64,000 nt of DNA. Source: Paragyromitra xinjiangensis (taxonomy: Eukaryota > Ascomycota > Pezizomycetes > Pezizales > Discinaceae). The position numbers were made by a program, and so were the translations under genes. The stretch is from positions 372,001 to 436,000 of the forward strand of contig JBCAMK010000013.1 of NCBI GenBank assembly GCA_038503065.1, given 5' to 3'. A model generated the notes under the pieces. It did not search any database. It was given only the letters and a program-made list of their open reading frames with translations, and was not told where the DNA came from. Below are positions 33,901 to 44,535 of the stretch, in pieces (the stretch's first letter is position 1; the number at the start of each line of letters is the position of its first letter).

Positions 33901-35991
33901 AAATTTTACTGTTCATCCACCACTTCATATCTCTGCGGAGAATATCTTCGCTTGGCCCTAAGAGTATCAGGGATTGCCTTCTCGACCCTAAATTCGCTTG
34001 CCGCAACCAATCGCTTTGGTTACTAGTATTCTTCACACATATCGTGTTCTCGCGCTCGTGTGCAGCGTAGAGCCACAAAGATAGGAAGGCTTCGATTTCA
34101 GTTGAATCAACTTTCCAGGGTTGGCCCTTACCCATCCGCTGCACAATGAAATTGATATCTCCCGCGCACCTATTGCGAATCTGGGTCTTGATCGAAAATA
34201 CGAGCTTGTTTGTAGAGTCTAGCTTAGTCCCAAAAGTAAGATGGTTCATTACAACTTCAATTGAAATTGCAACCGAGACGGCTAGCTCTGAAGCTAGTCC
34301 TGTCCATTTGCTCAAATTTCCCAAGCGTTCTCTAACTTTGACCGCTTGCTGTGCTTCGGTTAACGACGTTGGCCACGACTTGGAATCCCACAAAACCTTG
34401 CACTCGGTTTTTTCCACGCCATCTATCTCCCACTGCCAGCACCCCTCGCCCCAAAAGCCGTCGGGTATGAGGCTACGGTCTTCCCAGAGGCTCTTCGGAT
34501 TTGTTGCCATTCTTGTTGCAAGCCACTCCATCTCATACTGATCCGGTACTTGCTGAAATGGTAGGTGCGTAGCTAGTCCCCGACGAATCCAAGCTCTTAG
34601 AGTTGTCATAATCAGAGTGGCAGCAAGCTGCGCAATAGTCGTAGACCAATGCATGGCGCGCAGACCTGTGAACTGCAGAACAAATCCAACGACACTGACA
34701 AGCGTCCCTAAAATTGCTAAGTACATCTGAAGTCTAGGAAGTTCCTCCTTAGTACATTCCATGGAGTTTGAACCGTCATCTTTTGGGTTGAAAGGTCCCT
34801 GCTGGGCTCGGCGGGATGTTAGGATTTTATGCCGCTTTCCTTCGGCAAAAATCGCGAAGGAATCGAAAAGTTGATCGTTAACGGGTTGACCTCTCTGTAG
34901 CCATAGAATTTGAAACCCCGGTGTTACCAGCTCTCCTTTTTGTTCTTCTGGGACTGAGTCTATTGTGGGGTTTTGGAGCCGCGGTTTTGTGATCCACACT
35001 TCTTCCTTAGTACTTCTTTCCACCACGGAAGAGCATATGAACATTCCAGCCACAAGAGTTATTGTTCCAATCGCGGTAAGGGGGAACGCGTAGCCCACAA
35101 CCGGAGCACCCCCTTTTTCGAATTTCAGCGCTGAATGATGGACCGTAAATCCAGAGAAAACCAGTACTCCAAGTTGCAACACTGTCCCAAATGCCGCTGC
35201 CATCGGCAATTCCCATCTATTCCTATGGGGAGGAGTGTTGAGGGATATATTAAGAGTGCTATGGTTCCTTATTCCTAATTTGTGAGATCCTATTCGTTTT
35301 GGATCCTGGAGCTGAAATTCGGGCTGCCCTGGTTCCTCATCTGGAAGCGATATGCTGCCATGCATCGACTTCCTCAGAGATTGGGTGAATTCTAAAAGGG
35401 TTTAGCAAAGGAAACACGGATGAATGATATAGTCTTACTTTGGTTTTCTGGAAAAACAATCTTATTCTTCATACTCTCCAAGGTGTATAACCCATAAGTC
35501 CCTCTAGTAACCCCGTCGATTCCAGTTTCGGTCGCATCCCTCAGATCGTGAACATAAACCAACTCTTGAACCGATGAAGATCCAATCAACCTGACAATCG
35601 ATTGCCCGTTGAATAGTTCGCAGACGTCGTGTGATGTTGAAGACATTAGTTCAACTTCAGCGGCAGCTTGGCCCTCTCTGGCCCTGCCAATGATCGCTTT
35701 CAACCAGGTTGGCCCACCAACACGGATAGCCCCAACAACGGCTGTAATGATCCCTAATGGGCACATTGCGAATAATATGTTGTCTGCCCAACCTAATGAC
35801 TCGCTCATGAATTGCTTTGCAACTTGCTCGCCGAAAAGTGTTAACACAGGGGCTAGGTCCGAAAAAAGGTTGTTCGAGAAATCATTTCCATTCGCGCCTT
35901 GAGCCAGTACTCGTTGCGGGAAAAGGATCACAAAAGTGGTTACTCTGAAGGGAAAATCAATGATACGCCTCAACTTCTTAGCGGTGGACAT
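30932..35991 (-). CDS. multi-pass membrane ankyrin-repeat protein, 1670 residues
   Basis: Two exons (35439-35991 and 30932-35391) are joined by a 47-base intron (donor GTAAGA, acceptor TTTTAG). The ATG at 35991 is the first in frame; upstream the frame continues only to a TTG. The N-terminal 350 residues hold about five hydrophobic segments, including PLGIITAVVGAIRVGG, a motif I associate with a fungal family of membrane-linked ankyrin proteins. The middle (about 350-1030) is globular with no catalytic motif seen. From about 1035 to 1660 there are about 18 ankyrin repeats (TPLH-AA consensus), ending in an Ala/Asp-rich tail. I saw no P-loop or NACHT motif. Function unknown; heterokaryon incompatibility or innate-recognition roles are often guessed for such fungal proteins, and here that is speculation. 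Confidence 0.85.
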
Positions 35992-38240
35992 TTTGTCGTT
36001 GTCGTTTAAGCACCCAAACAACTACTGTCTTCAAATGTTAGACCGCTGCATCACGAATCTAATCTTGATAGTTGAACACCTATACCTAAAATATAGAAAC
36101 AACTAAACTAGTTCGAGTATTAGTTATCTGATTCTCTAAATGAAAACAAAATTCTAGAATAGTGACCTTACCCAAGAGATTATAAATATCAAGGCGGGAG
36201 TAGCCCCTCGCTAACTCAGCGCTCAACTTGGCCTGTTTTAACATAAGTTAGAATTACTCTAGGAGTCACTGTCGTCATTTTGGAGGATCGGGGGCGATAC
36301 CTTAAAAACTAGAAATACAGCTTATGAAGCAGCGACCCTTTGAACACGTGATAGCGGGTTTATATCTGTCTATTAAACAAATACCATCCTTATTAGCAAT
36401 TTGAATGTATGTATAATCACATAGGACTTCAAATACCTTAAAGCTTCCCAAGCAGTACTCCCAGTTTAGACCGTACCGATGTGTTCCAAGAGTTTCAACT
36501 TCAATATGGCAATTCTGATATTGGAGAGTCGCGTGTAGGCTCCAAAAACCACGGGGATTTCAGCTTTGTATATATGTACTCGGTCAGACGATTCTTCTGC
36601 CAGAGCCCGATCCTCACCCTAGTTATTTCTAGTTACCTTTTGATATCAGCTCACAAAGCGTTTGGCTGCCTGCATATCGGTTGAACTCGTGGCTCACCTA
36701 GAGTTCAAATGTCGACCGTTTGTAGTGGGTTAGATCATATTAAAAAACGGGTTCTTACGCGAAGGTAACTCTAACACGGGTTGTTTGCACTGCATGTAGC
36801 CTCGAAGACTTTACTGATTGTTTTTATTGTCCTTATGGTGATATACCCAAACGCCGACCACACCCCAAGACCACCAAACCAGTCATCACAGCTGGGTACT
36901 GGCCAGCCAGCTGGCCGAATTTCCCAAGGAGCGCCCTAAAAACAATGGTACCTACGAGTATGCGCAACGGGTTCAAACAGCGATAGCTTCACTAGTTAGC
37001 ACCTGTTGGTGTTCGTATATGCTATCTCCTTCCCGCATAACTACAACCACCTCCGGCGATATATATAGTGACATAGAGCACTTCATCACCCTGCTGCGAG
37101 CCACCGTATTATCAAGACAGCCTAACTGGCCCTGGACACCCAACCGCCGCAAACGGACAGGTACTAATCCCCAACTGTTAAAAAACATCAACGTAGGGAT
37201 ACGGGTTAAGGCGTACAGTATCGACTTCGTTTCCTAGTATAGTACGCCGGTGTCAGGCATACAGCCGATGCTCGAGGTGTAAATCCAGTTAATCTTGCCG
37301 CCTTACGCATGCTTTCCCGATAGGAAGATTTCCGATAGGATGCGCGGAAATTGTTCCATGTAATCGTCTCTTGGTCTTGGTAATAACACGTGTGTCAGTC
37401 CGCATGTTTCCTCAGACACATGCATTGAAATTAGGCCCTCGAGTATCTTGTTAGTCGATGCAAAGAGATTAAAGATTCTAAGCCCTACTACTTAGGTTGT
37501 TAATAACAACTCCAATTTATTGCATAGCTAATGGTCGCTCCTATCGCCAGGTATACCGATCGGTGACCATGCCCATGCGAATCGAACATCCAAAGCATCA
37601 GGACCCAAGAAAACAAACTAAAAGTTAAAACATCAACGCAATACCCCCCAAAATACCCAATCTTAAGGAATGGCTCCTATATTTGCCATCTCGAAATGAG
37701 CACCCAACGCTCCACAGCTCCCGCTTAGCACCATTACCCAGGCTGTTGGATGTATAGTTGCGTCCAACAAGTTCTTGCGGTTTTTGAGGTACCTGATGCA
37801 ACGAGGTGCCACGAACCACCCAACACTTCGTTGCATAAAAACCGCAAGAACTTATTGGACGAAACTGTACTTAATGAATTAATCAGTCAGTCAATTCATA
37901 GCCCCACTAAAACCACTCTAAAATTAACCTCTATTCCATTAAAAATTTAACTTTAATATCAAGACAAACTGCCCTCCTAGTAAATACCCCTACAAAGGCC
38001 AGGCAAAACATCCTGGATCCAGACAAAAGCCTCCTAACTCAAACAAGTGTGCGCGCTAGCCTTCAGTGCCACCATCAGGAAAGGACCAACACCGGAGACA
38101 CAGAATCCGCAGATCCTAAAACCTAAGCCCAGAAACATTCGAGAAAAGGTAAGTAGGATCAAACAGGCACAAACAACCTACCCACATCTCCAAACCTGCC
38201 CAATCCATCCTGAACATCCCTCTTCCCCATCACTCCCCCC
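35992..38240. other. 2.2 kb intergenic region with a foldback element
   Basis: Upstream region of the ankyrin gene and downstream flank of TOA1. No coding frame is supported; short open stretches at 36481-36684 and 36973-37191 lack motifs or good starts. The stretch 37755-37867 is a foldback element, listed separately. Two copies of CCGATAGGA near 37318-37340 are a minor direct repeat. Confidence 0.5.
37755..37867. mobile_element. 113-base foldback (MITE-like) element with TA flanks
   Basis: Left arm from 37755 (TAGTTGCGTCCAACAAGTTC and on through TTGCGGTTTTT) is mirrored by the right arm ending at 37867, whose complement starts CAGTTTCGTCCAATAAGTTC. The arms match over about 35 bases with three mismatches. 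A second inner pair, ATGCAACGA and TCGTTGCAT, closes the structure. Both ends are flanked by TA (37753-37754 and 37868-37869), the target-site duplication of Tc1/mariner-type elements. It has no coding capacity. Only one copy was found in the window. Confidence 0.6.
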
Positions 38241-38899
38241 TCACCACGTAAGTTCCCCAGTTGCCTTCACAAACACATACTCCCTCCCATCGAGCACCAA
38301 AACGCCATCCCTCAACGCACACCTCCATTTATGCGCGATCTTACTCCTCGATCTGGCCACCTTATCATACAAACAAACCATCAACTCCGGAACGTCCTCG
38401 AACTCGTCATCCCCGTCGTCGCACGGGTTGTCATCTGCATCGGTAAGTTCCTTATCACTAGCTCCCTTTCCAGCTTCCGGCTGCGTAACAGTGACGGTGG
38501 GATTAGCAATTGGGCAGGGAGTATCAGGCACAGGAGAGTCCGAAGGTCCATCAAGCTGCGGTGGGTTAGATGGAGGCTCCTGTTGCGGGCTCACGTTAGG
38601 GAAGGGGTACAAAGAGGGTGAATAATATATAGAACGCGAATAAGTCGTTGGATCTCTCGTGTAAGGGGGTTGTCCTTCCTTCGGGGCACTGACGATGGCT
38701 GGCTGCGGGGGTTGGATCCTCGTTGGAGTTCCTGAGGTAGGACTCGTCCCTGGGTTAAACAGTTGGTGCGCCCCCTGACCGTCCGGCCCACTAAGTTTCA
38801 TGCCTGGTCCATCTCTTCCTTGCAAAATCTGCTGGTTTCCGGGGTGGGTACCGAGAACGCTTGCGATCCCTAGGAATGTAGTCTGTGCAGCTGGTGAGA

Positions 38900-38931
<32 letters not shown>

Positions 38932-39819
38932 CGCTGCTGTCGCTCTTGTACGAGCTGCTGGGCTCTCTGACGGGCATACTCAACGTTATATGCACGGAAT
39001 CCCAGCCCCTCGTAGTCGCGTTCTAACGGGGTGAAGCCGGCAGTGATTCCATTCAGCGTGCGGTTTTGGGGAGTTTTTGGAGATGCGTTCTTGGTCTCGT
39101 TTCCAGATCGTGGGAAGCGTTGTCCCGGGGGCCCTTGGGAAGTATTAGACATTCGGACAGCAGCATAGCACTGCAATGGGGTGGGTTCATGTGGGATTGT
39201 GGGGGTTGAGCTACTCCCATAGGACCTCGCCAAGTTAAAGGGAGTGGAGAGCGGAGAGTCATCAATGGGCTCGGTTTTGATGGGCCTCGTAGAGGAGTCC
39301 CAAGGGAAGTGACCGATGCCTGCTTCGGTGAGATGTTGTTGCCAGAGCTGGACACAATATTAGTGAATGGTAGGAAATGATAGTGTCAATGATAATTCAG
39401 TAAAGGCGTTACAGCCCTAACCCTGAAAATGACAGGTCGCAAACACGTGGGGCTGAGGATCTCTTGTCAAGATCTCAATAGTGGGGGCGAGTAATAGTAA
39501 GCAGGGATCGGGAAGGATATATAAACCCACGTGCTGCCCCACCTGTAGCGGATACAGCGTAATATCCAGTCTACATACGAAAGACGAGGAGCAGCAAATG
39601 GCCAACTTACGGATTTGAGCTCGTCCAGGATTCTCAGAGAGATACCGGCGTCTTCAAAATCGACGAGGCTGGCTTGAATGACTTCGCGCATGACGTCGGG
39701 GTACAGCTCTTCCTGGTTGTTCGCGGGATGTCAGCAGACCTTCAACTGCAGCAGGGGATAGGATGGAATTGGGTATGAATTGCGCTCACGATAGCTTGGT
39801 GTGCTCTTCCGGGTGCCAT
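38241..39819 (-). CDS. TFIIA large subunit (Toa1)
   Basis: Three exons (39790-39819, 39611-39712, 38241-39347) give 412 residues, all junctions phase 0. Residues 1-55 are the N-terminal helical domain that pairs with Toa2 (YPDVMREVIQASLVDFEDAG, then DELKSLWQQHL). A long Pro/Gln-rich linker follows with a poly-Gln run. The last 60 residues have the acidic patch DDGDDEFEDVPE and the beta-barrel motif LMVCLYDKVARSRSKIAHKW, then DGREYVFVKATGELTW. TFIIA stabilises TBP on promoter DNA. Intron 2 is 263 bases, several times longer than most introns in this window. Confidence 0.93.
38901..38940 (-). repeat. CAG tract encoding poly-glutamine in TOA1
   Basis: Nearly pure CAG codons on the minus strand (CTG units on the plus strand), broken by one CGA. 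Unlike the mixed tract in LSD1, this one is a pure-repeat type prone to length change. Confidence 0.9.
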
Positions 39820-40806
39820 TTCTGCTAGAGGTAACTTTTTATTTGGTTCGATTACGCGGGAATCGAATAGGGTGATTTTATTGGTAAAGTATGATGATGA
39901 TGGGAAGGTTGGACCCCTGAAGAGGGATGCTTCTCGCGAGATTGAGGTTGTGGTGGAGTGAGGGGTCTATGCAGAAAGGCAGTCCGTTGAGAGCTGTGGG
40001 AGCTGTAAAGATTCTATTGAGCGGAAGCAGCCCTAGTAGGTTCACCTCCTGCACAGCGGCACAGGTACCCACAGTTACATGTGTTGTAGACAACCATTAT
40101 CGTGACTTCACAGGCTGGTTACAAAGCCCACCATGACCACGGTTGATTGGAAAGGCTGGAATTGTGATGTTCGTTCTGCAAACCGACAGCCTCGTATCAC
40201 CTATCGATATCGATGTGCATTCCCCCACGCCAACTGACTGCACTCCAAATCTGAGCTCAGCTTGACAGAATAGTTAGTTTCTGTCCTCAGTAATGGTGTG
40301 AGGATGAGGTGTTTGTCCTCTACAATCAGATTGTTGTTCTTCCGCAATTGATAAAACCCTCGTACGCGAGACTGCAGAGGAAGCCAAAATAGCCTGCTGT
40401 GAATGCGGAGTACATACATGTACCCTTAATTATCACCAGCTTCATGCAGATCGTCTGTACAGCAAAGTACTCAGAGGTAGCACATACTCTACATTTGTCG
40501 CAGCCTAGCCCAGTTTACGGGGGTTATCGCGCGTGCCGCAACACGCGAGCTCCGACTCGGTAGACCTCAAGCACAGTGACGCTGCTTTCCTCCCCCCCAC
40601 CACCCATCACCAAAAAAAAGTATCTGGTCCTCGATCTCCCCCACACTTCCTCATCTGGCGTTGCGATCGTTCCCTCAAGCACTGACGATCCCGCTCCAAC
40701 TCCCTCTCCCCCACACACCCCAACCACCCCCTTCTCCCCTCTGATCAACCCTCCACCCATCAATGCACCTACTGCTGGGCTCTGACAAACCCCGTCGTCA
40801 AGAACC
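39820..40806. promoter_or_regulatory. divergent promoter region, TOA1 / SNF4
   Basis: Just under 1 kb separates the two divergent start codons. One TACATGTA palindrome sits at 40415-40422. The SNF4 side is C/T-rich. No gene is supported inside. Confidence 0.5.
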
Positions 40807-42188
40807 ATGTCTGAAGCTGTTCAACCACGGCCTCCAAGTCCTGCTTTCGTCGGACCAGCATCGTTCCTGCGCCCGCAGCAACAGCAACAGAAACGCCCTC
40901 CACCGGAACCGGTAGATATCGTCGATAAGGAACAGGCCGAGGGACTGGTGAGCACTCTTGTTTGTTCGTAATCCCGAAAATAGTCGCTAACCTAGTCATA
41001 GCGTGCGATTCGCGAGTTTCTGAGGGTTCGGACAACCTATGACGTATTGCCCGTTAGCTTTCGGCTCGTGATTTTAGACACTAGTTTGCTGGTGAAGAAG
41101 AGTCTTAATATTCTCGTTCAGAATGGTAAGTCTTCTGGAAGGACTCGATGGAGGCACTGGAGCTAAAACGGCAGCACAGGAATTGTGTCCGCCCCATTGT
41201 GGAATAGTAAGAGCTCCACCTTTGCTGGTCTGCTCACGTCCTCGGATTTCATCAACGTGATCCAGTACTACTGGCAATACCCCGAGAAATTCGAAGAAGC
41301 TGAGCGATTCCGTCTCGACTCCCTCCGAGGTCACCTACCCTGCTCATAGAATTCGTCTCATACGATAATAGACTAATAGACTTCTACCCACAGATATTGA
41401 AAAAGCCATCGGCGTAACTCCCATCGAGACCGTCTCTGTCCATCCTATGGTGCCCCTCTATGACGCCTGTCGGCGCATGCTCAAGTCGAGAGCTCGGCGT
41501 ATCCCCTTAATAGACCTTGATGACGAGACACAGCAAGAAATGGTTGTATCCGTGTTGACGCAATTTCGAATTCTCAAATTTGTGGCAGTCAATGTCAGAG
41601 AGACGCAAATGCTGCGGAAGCCACTGTGTGATTTGGGTATTGGCACATACGAAGGTGTTGTAACGGCTGGGATGGATACACCGGTTATTAATGTCATTCA
41701 TCAGCTTGTCGAGAAGGATATTAGTAGCGTGCCGATCGTGGATAGAAGAGGTAGGCATAATCTCGTGTTACTTGCATTTCTGTACTATTTTGACCCCCAC
41801 ATTATTGAGTGGGGGTTATTCGTACTTATTAACATGGAGTTATAGGGGTGTTGTTGAATATCTATGAATCTGTCGATGTCCTCACACTTATCAAAGGTGG
41901 CAGCTACGAGGATTTGAATCTCAGCGTAGGCGATGCTCTTATGAAGAGACCTGATGTAATCTACATACCTTTCATCCAAATTATCCTCTCCCGAACTAAC
42001 AGTGAATGCTCTAGGACTTCCCCGGCGTGCACACCTGCTCCCCACAAGATCGCCTCGACGCAATCTTCGACACAATCCGTCGTTCCCGCGTACACAGGCT
42101 TATGGTAGTTGACGGCAACAATGTTTTTAAAGGCGTGCTGACGTTAAGTGATATCCTGCAATATCTGTTGCTTGACGGCGAGGAGTAG
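40807..42188 (+). CDS. AMPK/SNF1 complex gamma subunit (Snf4)
   Basis: Six exons (40807-40947, 41002-41125, 41180-41329, 41394-41750, 41846-41955, 42015-42188) give 351 residues, with five introns of 54-95 bases. After a Pro/Gln-rich leader (about 45 residues) come four CBS repeats arranged as in yeast Snf4: [21 protein letters not shown], then [17 protein letters not shown], a middle pair with [13 protein letters not shown] and [12 protein letters not shown], and a final [21 protein letters not shown]. The subunit binds adenine nucleotides and relieves autoinhibition of the SNF1 kinase on low glucose. Intron 4 contains a strong short hairpin. Identity is firm. Confidence 0.95.
41792..41817. 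repeat. short hairpin inside SNF4 intron 4
   Basis: GACCCCCAC (41792-41800) pairs with GTGGGGGTT (41809-41817) around an 8-base AT-rich loop. The structure fills the middle of a 95-base intron, between donor GTAGGC and acceptor TATAG. Confidence 0.75.
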
Positions 42189-43503
42189 ACCCTAGAGTAT
42201 CCATATATCTAAACTGATATAAACCGGGCCGAGTTTATATTACGGCCAAACAACCGCCATAGAGTGTATATCATTGTAACTTCACCTCCACTCTAAATCT
42301 TCACCTTTTCCACGCATCACTTTTTGGTTTTTTTGCCTTCTTTTAGTTTGCGGCTAAATGCCTACTGTCGTTTTGTCATATATATTTATCTATTTTCAAG
42401 GCGGCCCAGTGAGATTCTCGACATGGATTTGAGGTGGGACAGATGGAGGACAAAGTGTGGAGGAGCTCTGCTTTTTTTTTCTTTCTGTTTGTTTCTTGTT
42501 TGCATACTTTCTTTGAGTCTTATGAATGTGAAGGGCGTTCAGGGCTGTGATAGCAGTTTTGATTTTGATTTTGATTTTTCCCCTCACTTGGGGATTTTAG
42601 TTCTTGTTAGATATCTATTAAACGTGATTACGTTTCTTCACGATATCTGGTTAGCGTAGTGACCCTAGAGCATGTTTCCTCCTGCTGCACGTAACTTAGG
42701 AGCCACAACGCTCCAGCCAGCTACTTATCTTCCTTTCCCAACACCCTTTGGCTCGGCTGGCCCTTTTTCGTTTAATCGCTGCTTCATTGTTTGAGGTACA
42801 TACTGCTGCAGCTAACGTTAACTAAACCTTCAAACGAAAGGAACTCCTCCCGGAAACCAACCAAGACCCTCCGCCAAAATCTCAAAACAGAATAAAACAT
42901 AATCTTCAATTGGCTCAGCGGCTTACCTATATACTATATAGATTTTTCCAGGCACGATTCAAGAAAATTATTTTATATCCAATTTTTCAGTATCCAAGCA
43001 GGATACCAATCTTCGTAGGGAATGCTAGGGAGATGTAGGGTACACATAGATTGCAATGCGCTGTGGGCGAGCATGTAGAGTGCTCTACCGGTTTAGCACA
43101 GAGATCTGTGATTCACTGCTTCCTTCGGACTCGGAGGAGACTACATCGACGCGGACTTCTGTGTCCTGTATCGAGGCACATATGCCATACTTCAAGGCAC
43201 AGATATGGCAAATAGAGCGAGTCGAATGGACAGGGAGTGTTTATGAGCCACGATGTTCCCCAATTTAACCGAGGAATGATCCCCCGGGCCTAATACACGT
43301 AGGAGCGATATGATAGCATTGTGATCGACCTCGAAGATCGACTGTAGGAAAGTTTAACGGTGCTTCATCCACCGAAATGTAACTAATCGAGGAACACCCT
43401 GGGGTTCCTGACTGCGGTATAGAACACACACAGTACCTCTCTCTTTATCAGGGAGTTACTGTCTTTGAGCAAGATTTCGTTCTTACGAACCAATGAATCC
43501 CTA
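42189..43503. other. intergenic, no gene seen
   Basis: SNF4 trailer followed by non-coding DNA. A T-rich open stretch (42324-42659) is hydrophobic low-complexity and starts at a non-ATG codon. No gene called. Confidence 0.5.
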
Positions 43504-43932
43504 TCATTTGCCAGTGTCCTTACTTCCGCCTCTAGAATCCTCAGTGTCGTTTAAACGTTGGTGCAGCCTTCTTTCGGCATCCAGTATTGGCCTAGACTCA
43601 CCTAGAAACAAACGCCGGCTCCCCGAAAAGGGCGATACGTCTTCACTTATCCGGACATTTCTCAATCGCCAGTGGATTTTATCGATGACGTCAGGGGTAT
43701 GATACGCATAGATATCTGTTGCATATGCGACTGTTGTGGTGTCTGGTAGGCCTGGTGTCAGTGGAGGGGATAAGACGAGTACCGGCTCCAGTGGCAAGCC
43801 CTCTGTAGTGGCATTGTTCAGAATTTTGGCTAGAGCGAAAGGTTCATTCTGAAGAATGAGTGCAGGTAAGAGGGAGAATAAGAAGTTGCTAGAGGTGACA
43901 ATTAGAGACTGTCCACGGACGTGTAGATGAGG
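43504..43932 (-). pseudogene. orphan open frame, possible exon or relic
   Basis: An uninterrupted 143-codon frame with varied, protein-like composition (for example SLLPALILQNEPFALAKIL and then TPDVIDKIHWRLRN). It is bounded by TGA upstream and TGA downstream and has no usable ATG near its 5' end. A strong donor, GTGAGT, lies inside at 43601, which would fit an internal exon. I could not attach a first exon or recognise a family. A broken gene or a chance open frame are both possible. Confidence 0.3.
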
Positions 43933-44535
43933 TCACGGGGCTAAGGGTTTGTAGGATTTAACATACAGTTAAGGGCTCTCTCTAGAATACATGTACTTAT
44001 CGAATCGATCGATCAATCAATGTATGTACTCTAGATTTGACACACCTTCATGAATAATCACTCGTCATAGCCACGCCTGATTTCGTTGGATATGCTCCCT
44101 AATAAAACAACAGGTTTTGTCGGAGATATATATCAGTTTCTTAATACAGGCTTCCCTGCGTACTTCCACCGTTCCAGATCTTCGATACATGTAAGCCCTG
44201 GTTCATTTGACGGGTATATACATGTATTTAAGCTGTTTCAGGAACAGATTCCCGCAGAACTTTGGTTCCATTCGTGGGGCATTGTATAAACCGCGGCGCG
44301 AGAATCTATTCTCTAAAGAATACGAGTAGATATTTAATTCCACCCCGAGGTACCCAAGAGAAAAGTACAAACACAGTCCCAAGAGAATTCCCCAAAAGTG
44401 GAAAATAAACAAAAGAAGTAAAACGGATAGAAGAAATATAACGAGGCGAAGTACGAAGGAAGCAACATAATGCCCCAACACTGTACCCCCCCTAAAATCC
44501 TCCTCTAATCATTGCCGCGGCAGTACCCAAACCTA
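43933..44535. other. intergenic with three TACATGTA sites
   Basis: No coding signal on either strand. TACATGTA occurs at 43988-43995, 44186-44193 and 44219-44226. The region upstream (43998-44020) has an ATCGATCGATC run. Right end is the trailer of the Pro/Gln-rich gene. Confidence 0.5.
43988..44226. promoter_or_regulatory. cluster of three TACATGTA palindromes
   Basis: Three exact copies of the 8-base palindrome within 240 bases (43988, 44186, 44219). Possible binding sites for a dimeric DNA-binding protein; see findings. Confidence 0.4.
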
